This document shows, in pieces, positions 8,008 through 16,607 of a stretch of DNA of 64,000 nt. A program made the translations under genes and the position numbers. Every line of letters starts with the position of its first letter. The first letter of the stretch is position 1. The stretch is taken from positions 1 through 64,000 of the forward strand of contig SUGL01000007.1 in the NCBI GenBank assembly GCA_004963905.1, given 5' to 3'. This DNA comes from Mesorhizobium sp. GTDB taxonomy: Bacteria; Pseudomonadota; Alphaproteobacteria; Rhizobiales; Rhizobiaceae. The notes under the pieces were generated by a model that made no database searches, was not told the DNA's origin, and worked only from the letters and a program-made list of their open reading frames with translations.

Positions 8008-8589
8008 ATGTTTTCCCGATTCTATGACCGGACTCTCGTCCGCGTCCTTGCCATGACGATCGCCCTCATAGGTGCTGTCATCTTCTCAACCTCCGCGTCG
8101 CGGGCCCAGGAATATACCGCGCAGGAGATCATCGATTCCGGCCACAAGTTCTTCGGCGCGACGTCAGGCGGTCTCGCCACCGTGGTCGAAAAGATCTTCG
8201 CGTCCTACGGCCTGCCAAACGGCTATCTGCTCGGCGAGGAGGGATCCGGAGCGTTGATCGGCGGCCTGACCTATGGCGAAGGCACGCTCTACACCAAGAA
8301 CGCCGGCGACCATAAGGTGTTCTGGCAAGGCCCGTCTCTCGGCTGGGACTTCGGCGGCGAAGGGTCGCGCGTGATGATGCTGGTCTACAACCTCGACGAC
8401 ATCAGCAGCCTCTACAACCGCTTCGGCGGCGTCGCCGGCTCCGCCTATGTCGTAGCGGGCGTCGGCTTCAACGTGCTGCAGAGCAACAGGGTGCTCATCG
8501 TTCCGATCCGCACCGGCGTCGGCGCCCGGCTCGGCGTCAATCTCGGCTATCTGAAGCTGACGGAACGGGCGACCTGGAATCCGTTCTGA
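8008..8589 (+). CDS. eipA: envelope integrity protein EipA (DUF1134)
   Basis: A 193-residue periplasmic DUF1134 protein. Residues 1-34 form a signal peptide (basic MFSRFYDRTLVRV, hydrophobic MTIALIGAVIFS, cleavage after SRAQ or ASRA). The mature part has the family features ATSGGLATVVEKIFASYGLPNGYL and a glycine-rich beta core (GLTYGEGTLYTK, GPSLGWDFGGEGSR, YNRFGGVAGSAY). EipA in Brucella abortus is a CtrA-regulated small beta-barrel needed for resistance to envelope stress; the gene here sits beside chpT as there. A 14-bp perfect hairpin follows 37 bp after the stop. Confidence 0.9.
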   Translation: MFSRFYDRTLVRVLAMTIALIGAVIFSTSASRAQEYTAQEIIDSGHKFFGATSGGLATVVEKIFASYGLPNGYLLGEEGSGALIGGLTYGEGTLYTKNAGDHKVFWQGPSLGWDFGGEGSRVMMLVYNLDDISSLYNRFGGVAGSAYVVAGVGFNVLQSNRVLIVPIRTGVGARLGVNLGYLKLTERATWNPF

Positions 8590-8626
8590 CCGGGCAGGAT
8601 TGCCACATCCGCTCGGATAAGCCCAT

Positions 8627-8660
8627 CCAGCGCCGCGGCATACTCTTGCCGCGGCGCTGG
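8627..8660. terminator. strong hairpin after eipA
   Basis: A perfect 14-bp stem (CCAGCGCCGCGGCA/TGCCGCGGCGCTGG) with loop TACTCT. Only ATTTCC follows, so the U-run is weak; it may act as terminator or mRNA 3' stabiliser for eipA. Confidence 0.6.
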
Positions 8661-8730
8661 ATTTCCGCCATGCCAAGGTGGCACAGTCGGGCATTGGCGG
8701 GTTGCCGCCTCGCATATCGGGTAGTCCACC

Positions 8731-9876
8731 TTGGTCCAGTCGATTCTGTTCTTCGCACTCGGCTTCCTCTGCGCCGTCTTTCTGGTCTCGCTGATCGCGC
8801 CGGCCGTGTGGCGGCGGGCCGTCGTGCTGACGCGCAGGCGCCTCGAGGCCTCGATGCCGCTGACGCCCGCCGAGATCCTGGCTGAAAAGGACCGGGTCCG
8901 CGCCGAATTCGCCATGACCACGCGCCGGCTCGAGATGAACATCAAGAGCCTCAAGGAGAAGACGGCCGAGCAACTGGTCGAGATCGGCCGCGGGCGTGAG
9001 GCCCTGAAGGGATTGGCGATCGAGACGAAGGACAAGAACCAGGCGCTTTCCGACCTGCAGGCCAAGAAAGCGGAGCTCAGGCAGCGCGAGGAAGAACTGC
9101 ACAATTTATCGGAAAAGCTGGCGCAGACGGAGCGCGCCCTGGAGAAGCGCGCGCTGGAGCTGCAAAAGCTGGAGCAGATGTACGACGATGCCAGCTTCTC
9201 TTCCAGCAATCGCCAGATAGAGCTCGTGGCCCGCGAATCGGAACTGGACAAGCTTGCCAACGACATTGCGGTGCTGCGCAGCCAGCGCAAGGAAGCGGAC
9301 CGGCGCAGTCAGGAACTCGCCGCTGAAGGCAAAGCGGCCAGGGACACGCTCAAGGCGGAAAGGAAGCGGGCAGCCGAGCTGGACAAGAAGGTCGAGCGGC
9401 TGCTTGCGACCCTTGCCGATCGCGAGGAAAAGCTCGACAGGCGCGAGAAGGAGCTTGCCCGGATACGCGAACGCCCAAAGCAAGGCCTCACGGCAAACGG
9501 CGGAACGCACCATGCCGGCGAGGTCGAAGGCATCGACAAGGCCATCGCTAAGCTCGAAGGCGATCGGGAGCGGCTGGAGGCGAGGCTGGCGGCGCTCGCC
9601 CACGAGAACAAGCGGCTCAAGACCGATCTTGCCGCGTTCGAAACGGCAAAGCCCGAACAGGCAGGCGACGTGCGACGCGCCGGTGCAGCGCTTCGCGAGC
9701 AGATGAACGAACTGGCGGCCGAGGTCGTCAACCTGACGATGAAGCTGGACGGGCCGGATTCGCCGATTGCCAAGGCCTTGGCGGCTTCTCGCGACGGGCG
9801 ACAGGATGCCGGCGAGCGCGGCATCAGCCTCGCGGATCGTGTAAGGGCTCTGCAGAAGGCCGGCTCGACCAACTGA
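8731..9876 (+). CDS. membrane-anchored coiled-coil protein of unknown function
   Basis: 381 residues starting at TTG (MVQSILFFALGFL). Residues about 3-27 form one transmembrane helix, followed by a very long heptad-rich coiled coil (about 45-300) rich in Glu, Lys, Arg and Leu, with a polar tail. No enzymatic motif is visible. The topology (N-terminal anchor, cytoplasmic coiled coil) resembles membrane-tethered scaffolds or DivIVA/SMC-like structural proteins, but no specific homology is claimed. It lies after eipA in the CtrA neighbourhood, so a role in envelope or cell-pole organisation is possible. TTG is the only start that keeps the complete anchor. Confidence 0.75.
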   Translation: MVQSILFFALGFLCAVFLVSLIAPAVWRRAVVLTRRRLEASMPLTPAEILAEKDRVRAEFAMTTRRLEMNIKSLKEKTAEQLVEIGRGREALKGLAIETKDKNQALSDLQAKKAELRQREEELHNLSEKLAQTERALEKRALELQKLEQMYDDASFSSSNRQIELVARESELDKLANDIAVLRSQRKEADRRSQELAAEGKAARDTLKAERKRAAELDKKVERLLATLADREEKLDRREKELARIRERPKQGLTANGGTHHAGEVEGIDKAIAKLEGDRERLEARLAALAHENKRLKTDLAAFETAKPEQAGDVRRAGAALREQMNELAAEVVNLTMKLDGPDSPIAKALAASRDGRQDAGERGISLADRVRALQKAGSTN

Positions 9877-9888
9877 TCAGAACGGCAG

Positions 9889-10698
9889 TCAGCGGGGCGG
9901 CGTCCCCTGATTGAAGTGGTGCAGGGCGATGGCCGAAGCGGCGGCAACGTTCAGGCTGTCGAATCCCTGCGCCATGCCGATCCGTACTGTCCGCAGACGG
10001 TTGAGCAGCGCGTCAGGCAGGCCTTCGCCCTCCGTGCCGAGGTAAAGCGCCAGCCGTGAAGTTCTTTCCGCGGCCCGGATGTCCGTCTGGCCGCGCGGCG
10101 AGAGCGCGAACTGGCTGAAGCCCAGCCTGTCGAGCGTCGCAATCAGGCTCGTGGTGTCGTCGAAGGAGGCGAAAGGAACCTTCAGCGCCGCGCCGACCGA
10201 AACGCGGATCGCCTTGCGATAGAGCGGATCGCAGCAGGTGGAATCGAGAAGTACGGCGTCGGCGCCGAAGGCCGCTGCATTGCGGAAGATCGAGCCCATA
10301 TTGTCGTGATTGGATATGCCGACCAGAACCACGACCAGCGCGCTTGCCGGCAAGGTTTCAAGCAAAACCTCCGTCGGTCGAGGAGCGCCCCGAACGCCGA
10401 TCGCCACTATTCCGCGATGCATGTGGAAGCCGGCGATCCGGTCCATGACCTCGCCGCCGGCGACATAGACCGGGAAGTCCGCCGGCGCCTTGCGCAACAC
10501 GCCCTCCATGCCCGCCAGCCTGTTTTCCAGAATGAGGGCCGATTCAGCGGTGAAGCGTCCGGCCGACAACAGAAGTTCCAGCACCACCTTGCCTTCCGCG
10601 ACGAAGCGCCCGTGGCGGCCGACGAGATCGCGCTCGCGAATGTCGAGATAGGCGGCGACACGCGGATCCTGCGGGTCGTCGATGGGAATGAGGTTCAT
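9889..10698 (-). CDS. TrmH/SpoU-family RNA 2'-O-methyltransferase
   Basis: A 269-residue SPOUT methyltransferase. The substrate-binding N-terminal domain (YLDIRERDLVGRHGRFVAEGKVVLELLL) precedes SPOUT motif 1, NHDNMGSIFRNAAAFGADAVLLD, motif 2, LYLGTEGEGLPD, and motif 3, IGMAQGFDSLNVAAASAIALH, which form the knotted SAM site. The target is rRNA or tRNA ribose; the exact nucleotide is not predictable. The ATG at 10698 (MNLIPIDDP) is preferred over 10719. It is tail-to-tail with the coiled-coil gene, 12 bp apart. Confidence 0.9.
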   Translation of the reverse strand: MNLIPIDDPQDPRVAAYLDIRERDLVGRHGRFVAEGKVVLELLLSAGRFTAESALILENRLAGMEGVLRKAPADFPVYVAGGEVMDRIAGFHMHRGIVAIGVRGAPRPTEVLLETLPASALVVVLVGISNHDNMGSIFRNAAAFGADAVLLDSTCCDPLYRKAIRVSVGAALKVPFASFDDTTSLIATLDRLGFSQFALSPRGQTDIRAAERTSRLALYLGTEGEGLPDALLNRLRTVRIGMAQGFDSLNVAAASAIALHHFNQGTPPR

Positions 10699-10754
10699 GC
10701 AGACCTCGCCGGCGAACAATCGTCAGCGAGGTAAGGGGCTTTGGATAGCGCGGG

Positions 10755-11093
10755 TCAAGCCCCGGCGCGGCGCAACCGATAGGCCATCTGGGATAGATCG
10801 CCGTCGCCGAAAATGCCTTCCAGCATACGAAGCAACTCGCGCACCGCGTCGGACTTGCAGGAATAATAGATCATCTGGCGATCGCGGCGCGTCTCGACGA
10901 GATCAAGCGCTCTCAGCTTGGCCAGATGCTGCGAGAGAGCGGACTGGCTCAACTGGACTTTCTCGGCGATGGCACCGACGGACATTTCGCCGTCGATCAG
11001 ATAGCTGACGATCAGAAGCCGCTTTTCATTGCCCATGAGCGTCAGAAACGCGGCAGCCGATTCGGCGTTGGCGACTAGCTTGCTCGAGATCAT
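10755..11093 (-). CDS. ArsR-family transcriptional regulator, NolR-like
   Basis: A 112-residue winged helix repressor. The helix-turn-helix MSVGAIAEKVQLSQSALSQHLAKLRALDLVETRRD is very close to the one I recall for rhizobial NolR (same QSALSQHL core and a following tyrosine-rich wing, MIYYSCKSDAV). No ArsR metal-binding cysteine pair (CxC) is present; the single Cys lies in YYSCKS. NolR represses nod and quorum-sensing genes in Sinorhizobium; whether this is the orthologue or a paralogue cannot be told. A G-rich ribosome site (GGGGGAT) precedes ATG at 11093. Confidence 0.85.
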   Translation of the reverse strand: MISSKLVANAESAAAFLTLMGNEKRLLIVSYLIDGEMSVGAIAEKVQLSQSALSQHLAKLRALDLVETRRDRQMIYYSCKSDAVRELLRMLEGIFGDGDLSQMAYRLRRAGA

Positions 11094-11264
11094 AGATCCC
11101 CCATGTTTTCTGGCTCATCCAGCCGCCATGGGGGCAATGGTGGCTGATTCCATAGTGTTCAGGTCAGAAAGCGCCGCTGAATCAGCGCTACAACAAAGGG
11201 TAGATCATTTTATCTAAATCTCAAGAGTTGCTTTCGATCAGAGGCGATTAACTTTCGCTACTGC

Positions 11265-12035
11265 CTAGCCGGCGGCGCGTCCTGTCTTTGCCATCTCGAC
11301 CAGCACGGACCGCAACTCGCTGGCGGCGCCGAGGGGTTGAGGGAAGAAGACCCTGCAGACGGCGTCCGCACAAGCCAGGTCCATGCCGTCGGGATCGAAA
11401 CCCGTGGCGATCCAGCCATCGCCGTCGGCCCCGCCGAAATGGCGCGCATAGATGCAAAGCGCATCGCGATGGTCGGTGTTCATATGGTCAAGCGCCGACT
11501 GTTCACCGGCAGCAAGCTCTTCGACGATCGCGCCGCCGGTGATCAGGTCGGCGCGATCCAGAAGATATGCCTTGCCGAAACCGCCATTGAGACTGGCGCG
11601 TTCAGGCTCGAGCCGGAATATCGAGAAGTCGCCAAGCCCGGCGTAGAGCTTTGCCTTCGGATTGCGGTTGAGGTAGCGCCGTTCGGCGCGGGCGTGCTCG
11701 GCCGAGCCACGCTCCAGCCGCAGCGCCCGGCACACAAGCGTGATGCGCGGATGCGCGAGCGGATCGCCCTTCCCGGGTTCGCCAAGAAGCAGCGCGCAGC
11801 GCGGGTCGGCGAGAAGCGCGCCGGTATGCGCGGACAGCATCGAGACCAGGATCAACGGAGCGCCGTCAATGTCGGTCGCCACGCCGACCCGGCTTGCCAG
11901 CGGCGCCCCGGTGCCAGGCTCGATCACCGCCAGCGCGCCGAAACGGGCCGAGCGGATCAGCGTCTTCGCCAGCCTGACGGCCTCGGCGTCGGTCTCGCGG
12001 ATGACATCCTTCCTGGTCTCGGTCAAAGCGCTCAC
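11265..12035 (-). CDS. HugZ-family heme/PNPOx-fold protein with DUF2470 domain
   Basis: 256 residues from a GTG start. The N-terminal two-thirds is a pyridoxamine-phosphate-oxidase-like split barrel (RFGALAVIEPGTGAPLASRVGVATDIDG, LADPRCALLLGEPGKGDPLAHPRITL). The C-terminus has the DUF2470 motif with DHMNTDHRDAL, whose histidines resemble those in HugZ heme-degrading enzymes. The role could be heme oxygenation/iron release or flavin-dependent redox. The frame runs open to 12176, but that would overlap the upstream CaiB gene by over 100 bp; GTG at 12035 gives a start 28 bp after the CaiB stop. Confidence 0.8.
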   Translation of the reverse strand: MSALTETRKDVIRETDAEAVRLAKTLIRSARFGALAVIEPGTGAPLASRVGVATDIDGAPLILVSMLSAHTGALLADPRCALLLGEPGKGDPLAHPRITLVCRALRLERGSAEHARAERRYLNRNPKAKLYAGLGDFSIFRLEPERASLNGGFGKAYLLDRADLITGGAIVEELAAGEQSALDHMNTDHRDALCIYARHFGGADGDGWIATGFDPDGMDLACADAVCRVFFPQPLGAASELRSVLVEMAKTGRAAG

Positions 12036-12063
12036 CGCGATAAGTTGATTTGTGCTCTCCGGT

Positions 12064-13242
12064 TTATTGGCCAAACAGGCCGGACCTGACAAGGGCTTCG
12101 ATTTCACTTTCATTGATACCGAAGCGTGCCAACACGCTTGCCGGCTGACGGTCTGCAGCGGTTGGCGCCCCGGCAAGGGTTTGGGAGGCCTGCGAGAAAC
12201 GTGGCGAAGGAGCCGGCCGATCGAGCCGGTTGGACCTCACGAAGCTTTGCCTTGCGCGATTGTGAGCGTGTTTCCCGGCTTCGGCTAGCGACAGGACCGG
12301 AGCGACGCAGGCATCGGTCGGGCCAAAGACGTCGGCCCACTCGTCGCGCGTCCTGTCTCTGATCTTCGCGGCAATGGCGGCGCGCATCTCGGGCCACGAT
12401 GTCCTGTCATATTGGCTGCCGACAAAACGCCGGTCGAGCGGCAGAAGTTCGGCGAACTCGGCAAAGAATTGCGGCTCGAGGCAGCCGACGGCGACATGCC
12501 GGCCGTCCGCGGTCTCATAGATGTCGTAGAAGGGCGCCCCGGAATCGAGCAGGTTTTCGCCGCGCCGCTCGTTCCAGAGTCCTGCCGCCATGTAGGCGTG
12601 GATCGGGGCGGCGAGCATTGATGCGCCCTCGACCATCGCGGCGTCGATCACCTGGCCCTTGCCGGTGCGCGAGCGCTGGAAGAGGGCGGCCAGCACGCCG
12701 GTGATCAACATCATGGCGCCGCCACCCTGGTCGGCGACGAGGTTGAGCGGCGGCACGGGCGGTGTTCCCTGCCTGCCGATGGCATGCAACAGGCCGGCAT
12801 AGGCGAGATAGGTGATGTCATGGCCGGCGCGGCGCGCAAGCGGCCCGTCCTGGCCGAAGCCCGTCAGGCGGCCATAGATCAGCGCCGAATTGCGTTCGAA
12901 CACGACGTCGGGTCCGAGGCCCAGCCTTTCCATGACGCCCGGGCGAAAGCCCTCGACGAGGATGTCGGCCTTTTCCGCGAGGCGCAGCAGAAGCTCCGCG
13001 CCATCCGGACGTTTCAGGTCGAGCTTGAGGATGGAGCGTCCATGGCGGTCGAGGTCATAGGCTTCCGGCAAGGACAGAAGCGGCTTCCGGGCGCCCGCCC
13101 GCTCGATGCGCACCACCTCGGCGCCCATTTCCGACAGCATCAGGGATGCGAGCGGCACCGGGCCCAGGCCCGCCATCTCGATCACCGTCAGGCCAGCCAG
13201 CGGTCCTGCCTTGGGGGTGGCGCCTGCCTGCGAGGTGGTCAT
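12064..13242 (-). CDS. CaiB/BaiF-family CoA-transferase, alpha-methylacyl-CoA racemase-like
   Basis: A 392-residue family III CoA enzyme. Key features are GLTVIEMAGLGPVPLASLMLSEMGAEVVRIE at the N-terminus, DLKRPDGAELLLRL, and the GFGQDGPLARRAGHDITYLAYAG stretch in which H and D are the AMACR-type catalytic residues. AMACR-like rather than formyl-CoA-transferase-like because of this GHDI motif. It probably epimerises 2-methylacyl-CoA esters in branched fatty acid or sterol side-chain degradation. It is 6 bp downstream of a 3-hydroxyacyl-CoA-dehydrogenase-like SDR, supporting an acyl-CoA role. Confidence 0.87.
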   Translation of the reverse strand: MTTSQAGATPKAGPLAGLTVIEMAGLGPVPLASLMLSEMGAEVVRIERAGARKPLLSLPEAYDLDRHGRSILKLDLKRPDGAELLLRLAEKADILVEGFRPGVMERLGLGPDVVFERNSALIYGRLTGFGQDGPLARRAGHDITYLAYAGLLHAIGRQGTPPVPPLNLVADQGGGAMMLITGVLAALFQRSRTGKGQVIDAAMVEGASMLAAPIHAYMAAGLWNERRGENLLDSGAPFYDIYETADGRHVAVGCLEPQFFAEFAELLPLDRRFVGSQYDRTSWPEMRAAIAAKIRDRTRDEWADVFGPTDACVAPVLSLAEAGKHAHNRARQSFVRSNRLDRPAPSPRFSQASQTLAGAPTAADRQPASVLARFGINESEIEALVRSGLFGQ

Positions 13243-13248
13243 TGCCTT

Positions 13249-14010
13249 CTATTTCGGCGTCATGCGGATCGCGCCGTCGAGGCGGATCGTCTCGCCGTTC
13301 AGCATCTGGTTCTCGATGATGTGCAGCGCCAGCGCCGCATATTCCGAGGGCTCGCCGAGACGGGGTGGGAAGGGCACCGAGGCGCCGAGCGAATCCTGCA
13401 CCTCCTGCGGCATGCCGGCCATCATCGGCGTCTTGAAGATGCCGGGGGCGATGGTGCAGACGCGGATGCCGGAGCGCGCAAGGTCGCGCGCCACAGGCAG
13501 CGTCATGCCGACGACGCCGCCCTTGGATGCCGAATAGGCCGCCTGGCCGATCTGACCGTCATAGGCGGCGACCGATGCCGTGTTGACGATGACGCCGCGT
13601 TCGCCGCCATCGAGCGGGTCGAGTCTCGCCGCCCGATCGGCGACGAGGCGGACCATGTTGAAAGTGCCGATCAGGTTGATCTCGATCACCTTGCGGTACT
13701 GGTCGAGCGGGTGGGGACCATCCTTGCCGATCGTCTTCACGCCGATGGCGATACCGGCGCAGTTGACCAGGATGCGCGGCTCGCCAAGCCTTTTCGCCAC
13801 TTCGGCAATGGCGGCGGTACCGCTGTCGCCGCTGCTGACATCGCACTGAACGGCGGTGCCGCCGATATCGGCGGCAACCTTGGCCGCGCGCTCGATGCCG
13901 ACATCGAGTATCGCAACCCTGGCGCCCTTGGCGGCAAGGGCGCGCGCCGTCGCTTCGCCAAGGCCTGAGCCACCGCCGGTGACGATCGCGATCTGGCCGT
14001 TGGGGTTCAT
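13249..14010 (-). CDS. SDR-family 3-hydroxyacyl-CoA dehydrogenase (HSD10-like)
   Basis: A 253-residue classical short-chain dehydrogenase. Cofactor motif TGGGSGLG at about residues 11-18, NCAG at about 88, catalytic Ser in [23 protein letters not shown] with Y and K of YSASK. The long loop after [28 protein letters not shown] is typical of type II 3-hydroxyacyl-CoA dehydrogenases (HSD17B10 group). The enzyme oxidises 3-hydroxyacyl-CoA with NAD. It is the first gene of an apparent SDR-CaiB-HugZ transcript (gaps 6 and 28 bp). Confidence 0.9.
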   Translation of the reverse strand: MNPNGQIAIVTGGGSGLGEATARALAAKGARVAILDVGIERAAKVAADIGGTAVQCDVSSGDSGTAAIAEVAKRLGEPRILVNCAGIAIGVKTIGKDGPHPLDQYRKVIEINLIGTFNMVRLVADRAARLDPLDGGERGVIVNTASVAAYDGQIGQAAYSASKGGVVGMTLPVARDLARSGIRVCTIAPGIFKTPMMAGMPQEVQDSLGASVPFPPRLGEPSEYAALALHIIENQMLNGETIRLDGAIRMTPK

Positions 14011-14040
14011 GCGGGCATCCTCCGAGAATTTCAGGTCATG

Positions 14041-14646
14041 CTACGAAGCACGCTGCTGGGGCGCAACCTGAATGACCGGATCGATCGAGACCTGCGGATT
14101 GGCCGGCGCCCGGACCGCGGCCGTGGCCAAGTCCGCGACCCGTGCCGTGTCCGCATGGCAGACCTCGCCGACAAAGCGGGCCACCGCGCCCGGCTTGATT
14201 TCGTGGTGAAGAAGCCTGTCGAGATCGACCGGGCGCGGCATGACGATCTGGCCGCGTGGAAAGCGCTTGAAGCCGAGCGGCCCGTAGTAAGGCTCGTCGC
14301 CGACCAGCATCACGGCAGGCGCGCCCGCCTTCGCCGCGGCTTCGAGAGCGATCGCGACCAGCCGGCGGCCGATGCCGAGATTCTTGAAGGCAGGGCGCAC
14401 GGCAAGCGGGCCGAGCATCATGGCGCGTCCCGCACCGGCGGCAACGCGCGTCATGCGCACCGAGGCGATCACCGTGTCGTCCTTGACGGCGACAAAGGAC
14501 ATCGAGCGGTCATGTCCGCCGGATTCGCGGATCTTGTAGGCGGCAAGCACGAAACGGCCGGGCCCGAAGGCCTCGTCGTTGATGGCTTCGATTTCAGGAT
14601 CATGCGCCGGGGTTTCCGGCAGGTATTTCACGTCGGCAAGGCTCAT
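14041..14646 (-). CDS. GNAT-family N-acetyltransferase
   Basis: 201 residues from ATG at 14646 (MSLADVKYLPE). The acetyl-CoA-binding loop is in MMLGPLAVRPAFKNLGIGRRLVAIALEAA (Q/R-x-x-G-x-G/A variant, NLGIGRRL), followed by VGDEPYYGPLGFKRF, typical of the YhbS-like (COG3153) subgroup. The substrate is unknown. The 3' tail after about residue 165 is Ala/Val-rich without clear fold. It is divergent from the GST gene; a tandem palindromic repeat lies in the intergenic region and could regulate either. Confidence 0.85.
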   Translation of the reverse strand: MSLADVKYLPETPAHDPEIEAINDEAFGPGRFVLAAYKIRESGGHDRSMSFVAVKDDTVIASVRMTRVAAGAGRAMMLGPLAVRPAFKNLGIGRRLVAIALEAAAKAGAPAVMLVGDEPYYGPLGFKRFPRGQIVMPRPVDLDRLLHHEIKPGAVARFVGEVCHADTARVADLATAAVRAPANPQVSIDPVIQVAPQQRAS

Positions 14647-14840
14647 GGTCTTTGCGTTCCGGTATGCGAGGAAAGGTTGCTGCAAGCGGCAGCGTTCGCC
14701 AGTCAGCGCTTCATCAAGCGCGGGCGCCCTTTCGTCGTCGGTCGAACCGGATCGTGGCAAAGTCGAACATGGGCGCTTCCGCTAGCATCAATTCTTCCCG
14801 GCTGCAATCGGCGCTTTTCACCTTTCTTGCCGCCGCCGAT

Positions 14841-14880
14841 CTGGTTCGTCGTTTGACGAACTGGTTCGTCGTTTGACGAA
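14841..14880. repeat. two perfect 20-bp tandem copies of a palindrome, operator candidate
   Basis: Positions 14841-14860 and 14861-14880 are identical; each contains the inverted repeat GTTCGTC-gttt-GACGAAC. The pair lies 75 bp before the GST start and about 195 bp upstream of the divergent GNAT start. Tandem identical dyads of this size look like regulator binding sites (for example TetR or MarR type), though two small hairpins in RNA are also possible. Confidence 0.7.
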
Positions 14881-14954
14881 CTGTTCAGCGGCTGAGGGCT
14901 TCGACATTCCGGCCGTTCGCCTAAATGATGTTGGAACTCGCAGGGAGATTTCGC

Positions 14955-15941
14955 ATGGGTTTGCTGATCGAGGGCAAGTGGCAGGACCGGTCGACCGTTG
15001 CCGACAGCAGCGGCAGATTCGTGCGCGCGGAAGCGCAATGGCGCGACTGGGTGACGCGCGATGGCGCCCCGGCGGAGGGCCGAAAGCACGGCTTCAAGGC
15101 AGAGCCCGGCCGCTATCATCTTTACGTTTCGCTCGCCTGCCCATGGGCGCACCGGACATTGATCTTCCGCTCCCTGAAGAAGCTGGAAGACATCATCTCC
15201 GTCTCCGTGGTGCACCACTTCATGGGTGAGAACGGCTGGACCTTCAAGGCGGAGGACGGTGCCACCGGCGACACGCTCTACGGCCTCGAATACCTGCACC
15301 AGATCTATGCCAAGGCCGATCCCGCCTATTCGGGACGAGTGTCCGTGCCGGTGCTGTGGGACAAAAAGCAGGAAACGATCGTCAACAACGAGTCTTCCGA
15401 GATCATCCGGATGCTCAATACCGCCTTCGACGAATGGGGCGATGCGAGCCTCGACTTCTATCCCCCGTCGCTGCGGGCGGAGATCGACAAGATCAATGCG
15501 CTGGTCTATCCGGCGATCAACAACGGCGTCTATCGCGCCGGCTTCGCCACCACGCAATCCGCCTACGAGGAAGCATTCGGCGAATTGTTCTCAGCGCTCG
15601 ACACGATCGAAGAGCGACTTTCCAAGCAGCGCTATCTGGTCGGCGAACGCATCACCGAGGCCGACTGGAGGCTGTTCACCACGCTGGTCCGCTTCGATCC
15701 GGTCTATGTCGGCCACTTCAAATGCAATCTGCGCCGCATCGCCGACTATCCGAACCTGTCGAACTATCTGCGCGACCTCTACCAGGTGCCCGGCGTCTCA
15801 GGCACGGTCAACCTGCACCACATCAAGGCGCATTATTACGGCAGCCACAAATCGATCAATCCGACCGGAATCGTTCCGATGGGGCCGGAGCTGGACTATG
15901 CCGCGCCGCATGATCGCGGCAGGTTCAGGAAGGCGGCTTAG
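14955..15941 (+). CDS. glutathione S-transferase family protein, glutathionyl-hydroquinone reductase type
   Basis: A 328-residue protein of the Xi-class GST (YqjG/PcpF/ECM4). The catalytic cysteine is in the CPWAHRTLIFR motif at about residue 53. The C-terminal all-helical domain begins near residue 175 (INALVYPAINNGVYRAGFATTQ) and contains YLVGERITEADWRLFTTLVRFDPVY. The enzyme reductively removes glutathione from hydroquinone adducts. ATG at 14955 is preceded by AGGGAGA at a good distance; the frame opens at 14925. The stop TAG is the first three bases of a family A repeat. The tandem palindrome upstream suggests inducible expression. Confidence 0.92.
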   Translation: MGLLIEGKWQDRSTVADSSGRFVRAEAQWRDWVTRDGAPAEGRKHGFKAEPGRYHLYVSLACPWAHRTLIFRSLKKLEDIISVSVVHHFMGENGWTFKAEDGATGDTLYGLEYLHQIYAKADPAYSGRVSVPVLWDKKQETIVNNESSEIIRMLNTAFDEWGDASLDFYPPSLRAEIDKINALVYPAINNGVYRAGFATTQSAYEEAFGELFSALDTIEERLSKQRYLVGERITEADWRLFTTLVRFDPVYVGHFKCNLRRIADYPNLSNYLRDLYQVPGVSGTVNLHHIKAHYYGSHKSINPTGIVPMGPELDYAAPHDRGRFRKAA

Positions 15942-16031
15942 AGCGGTTCAGTGTTTGATAGAATCGCTGAACCGCTCTAAGTGTACGCAATTCCGGACGG
16001 AAAACCGCTGCGCACTTTTCCTGGAATTGCT
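15939..16031. repeat. intergenic repeat family A, copy 2
   Basis: The element starts with a 12-bp perfect stem AGAGCGGTTCAG/CTGAACCGCTCT (15941-15979) and continues with ACGCAATTCC...GGAATTGCT (15984-16031). It fills the whole space between the convergent GST and NUDIX genes. Its first TAG is the GST stop codon. Confidence 0.85.
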
Positions 16032-16035
16032 CGAG

Positions 16036-16539
16036 CTACCAGTAAGCCGAAACGTGCTCGCCGCCGAAAATTTCGGCAATCCGCCGTCGCGTCGCCGGCG
16101 TCGTATCTTCCGGCAAACGGTCGAGCGGAAAGAACGCCGCCTCGGCGATCTCATGGTCGGGCTGCTTCGGCCCGGTCTGGCTGAAGGCTTCGATCAGATA
16201 GAAGCCGACATGGTCACGGCTGCTGGCGCGGCGGTTGAAATGCATCGATTTCAGCACCGGCGAGGCGGTCAGGGCGATATTTCCTTCCTCCGCCAGTTCC
16301 CGCGCCAGCGCCTCGATAAGCGTCTCACCCATCTCGACGCCGCCGCCCGGCAGTTGCCAGCCCGGAACATAGGTATGGCGGATGAGGAAGACGGAATTAG
16401 ACACCTGGTCATAGACGAGGCCACGCACGCCGAGCGTCATCGGGCGCCGCAGCAGGAAATAGAGATGGAACAGCCTCGCCCGCAGTCCCGGCCAGCCGGT
16501 CTGACGGAACGTCTCCTCAAGGTCGGGTGAGCCTGTCAT
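16036..16539 (-). CDS. NUDIX hydrolase
   Basis: A 167-residue Nudix protein. The Nudix box begins GGGVEMGETLIEALARELAEE, with the catalytic RE-x-x-EE intact. The conserved glycine just after the EE is Asn here (EEGNI), a deviation from G-x5-E-x7-REUxEExGU. The LPGGG entry and the C-terminal ATRRRIAEIF fit ADP-ribose-pyrophosphatase or MutT-like clades. It hydrolyses a nucleoside diphosphate linked to some moiety; the substrate is not deducible. It is bordered by the family A repeat on its 3' side. Confidence 0.85.
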   Translation of the reverse strand: MTGSPDLEETFRQTGWPGLRARLFHLYFLLRRPMTLGVRGLVYDQVSNSVFLIRHTYVPGWQLPGGGVEMGETLIEALARELAEEGNIALTASPVLKSMHFNRRASSRDHVGFYLIEAFSQTGPKQPDHEIAEAAFFPLDRLPEDTTPATRRRIAEIFGGEHVSAYW

Positions 16540-16607
16540 CCGGCAATCCGCGGGCGAACAGCAAACGGTGAGTAGAAAGCCCGGACGGGGTCGCTTAAGA
16601 AGGGGCT

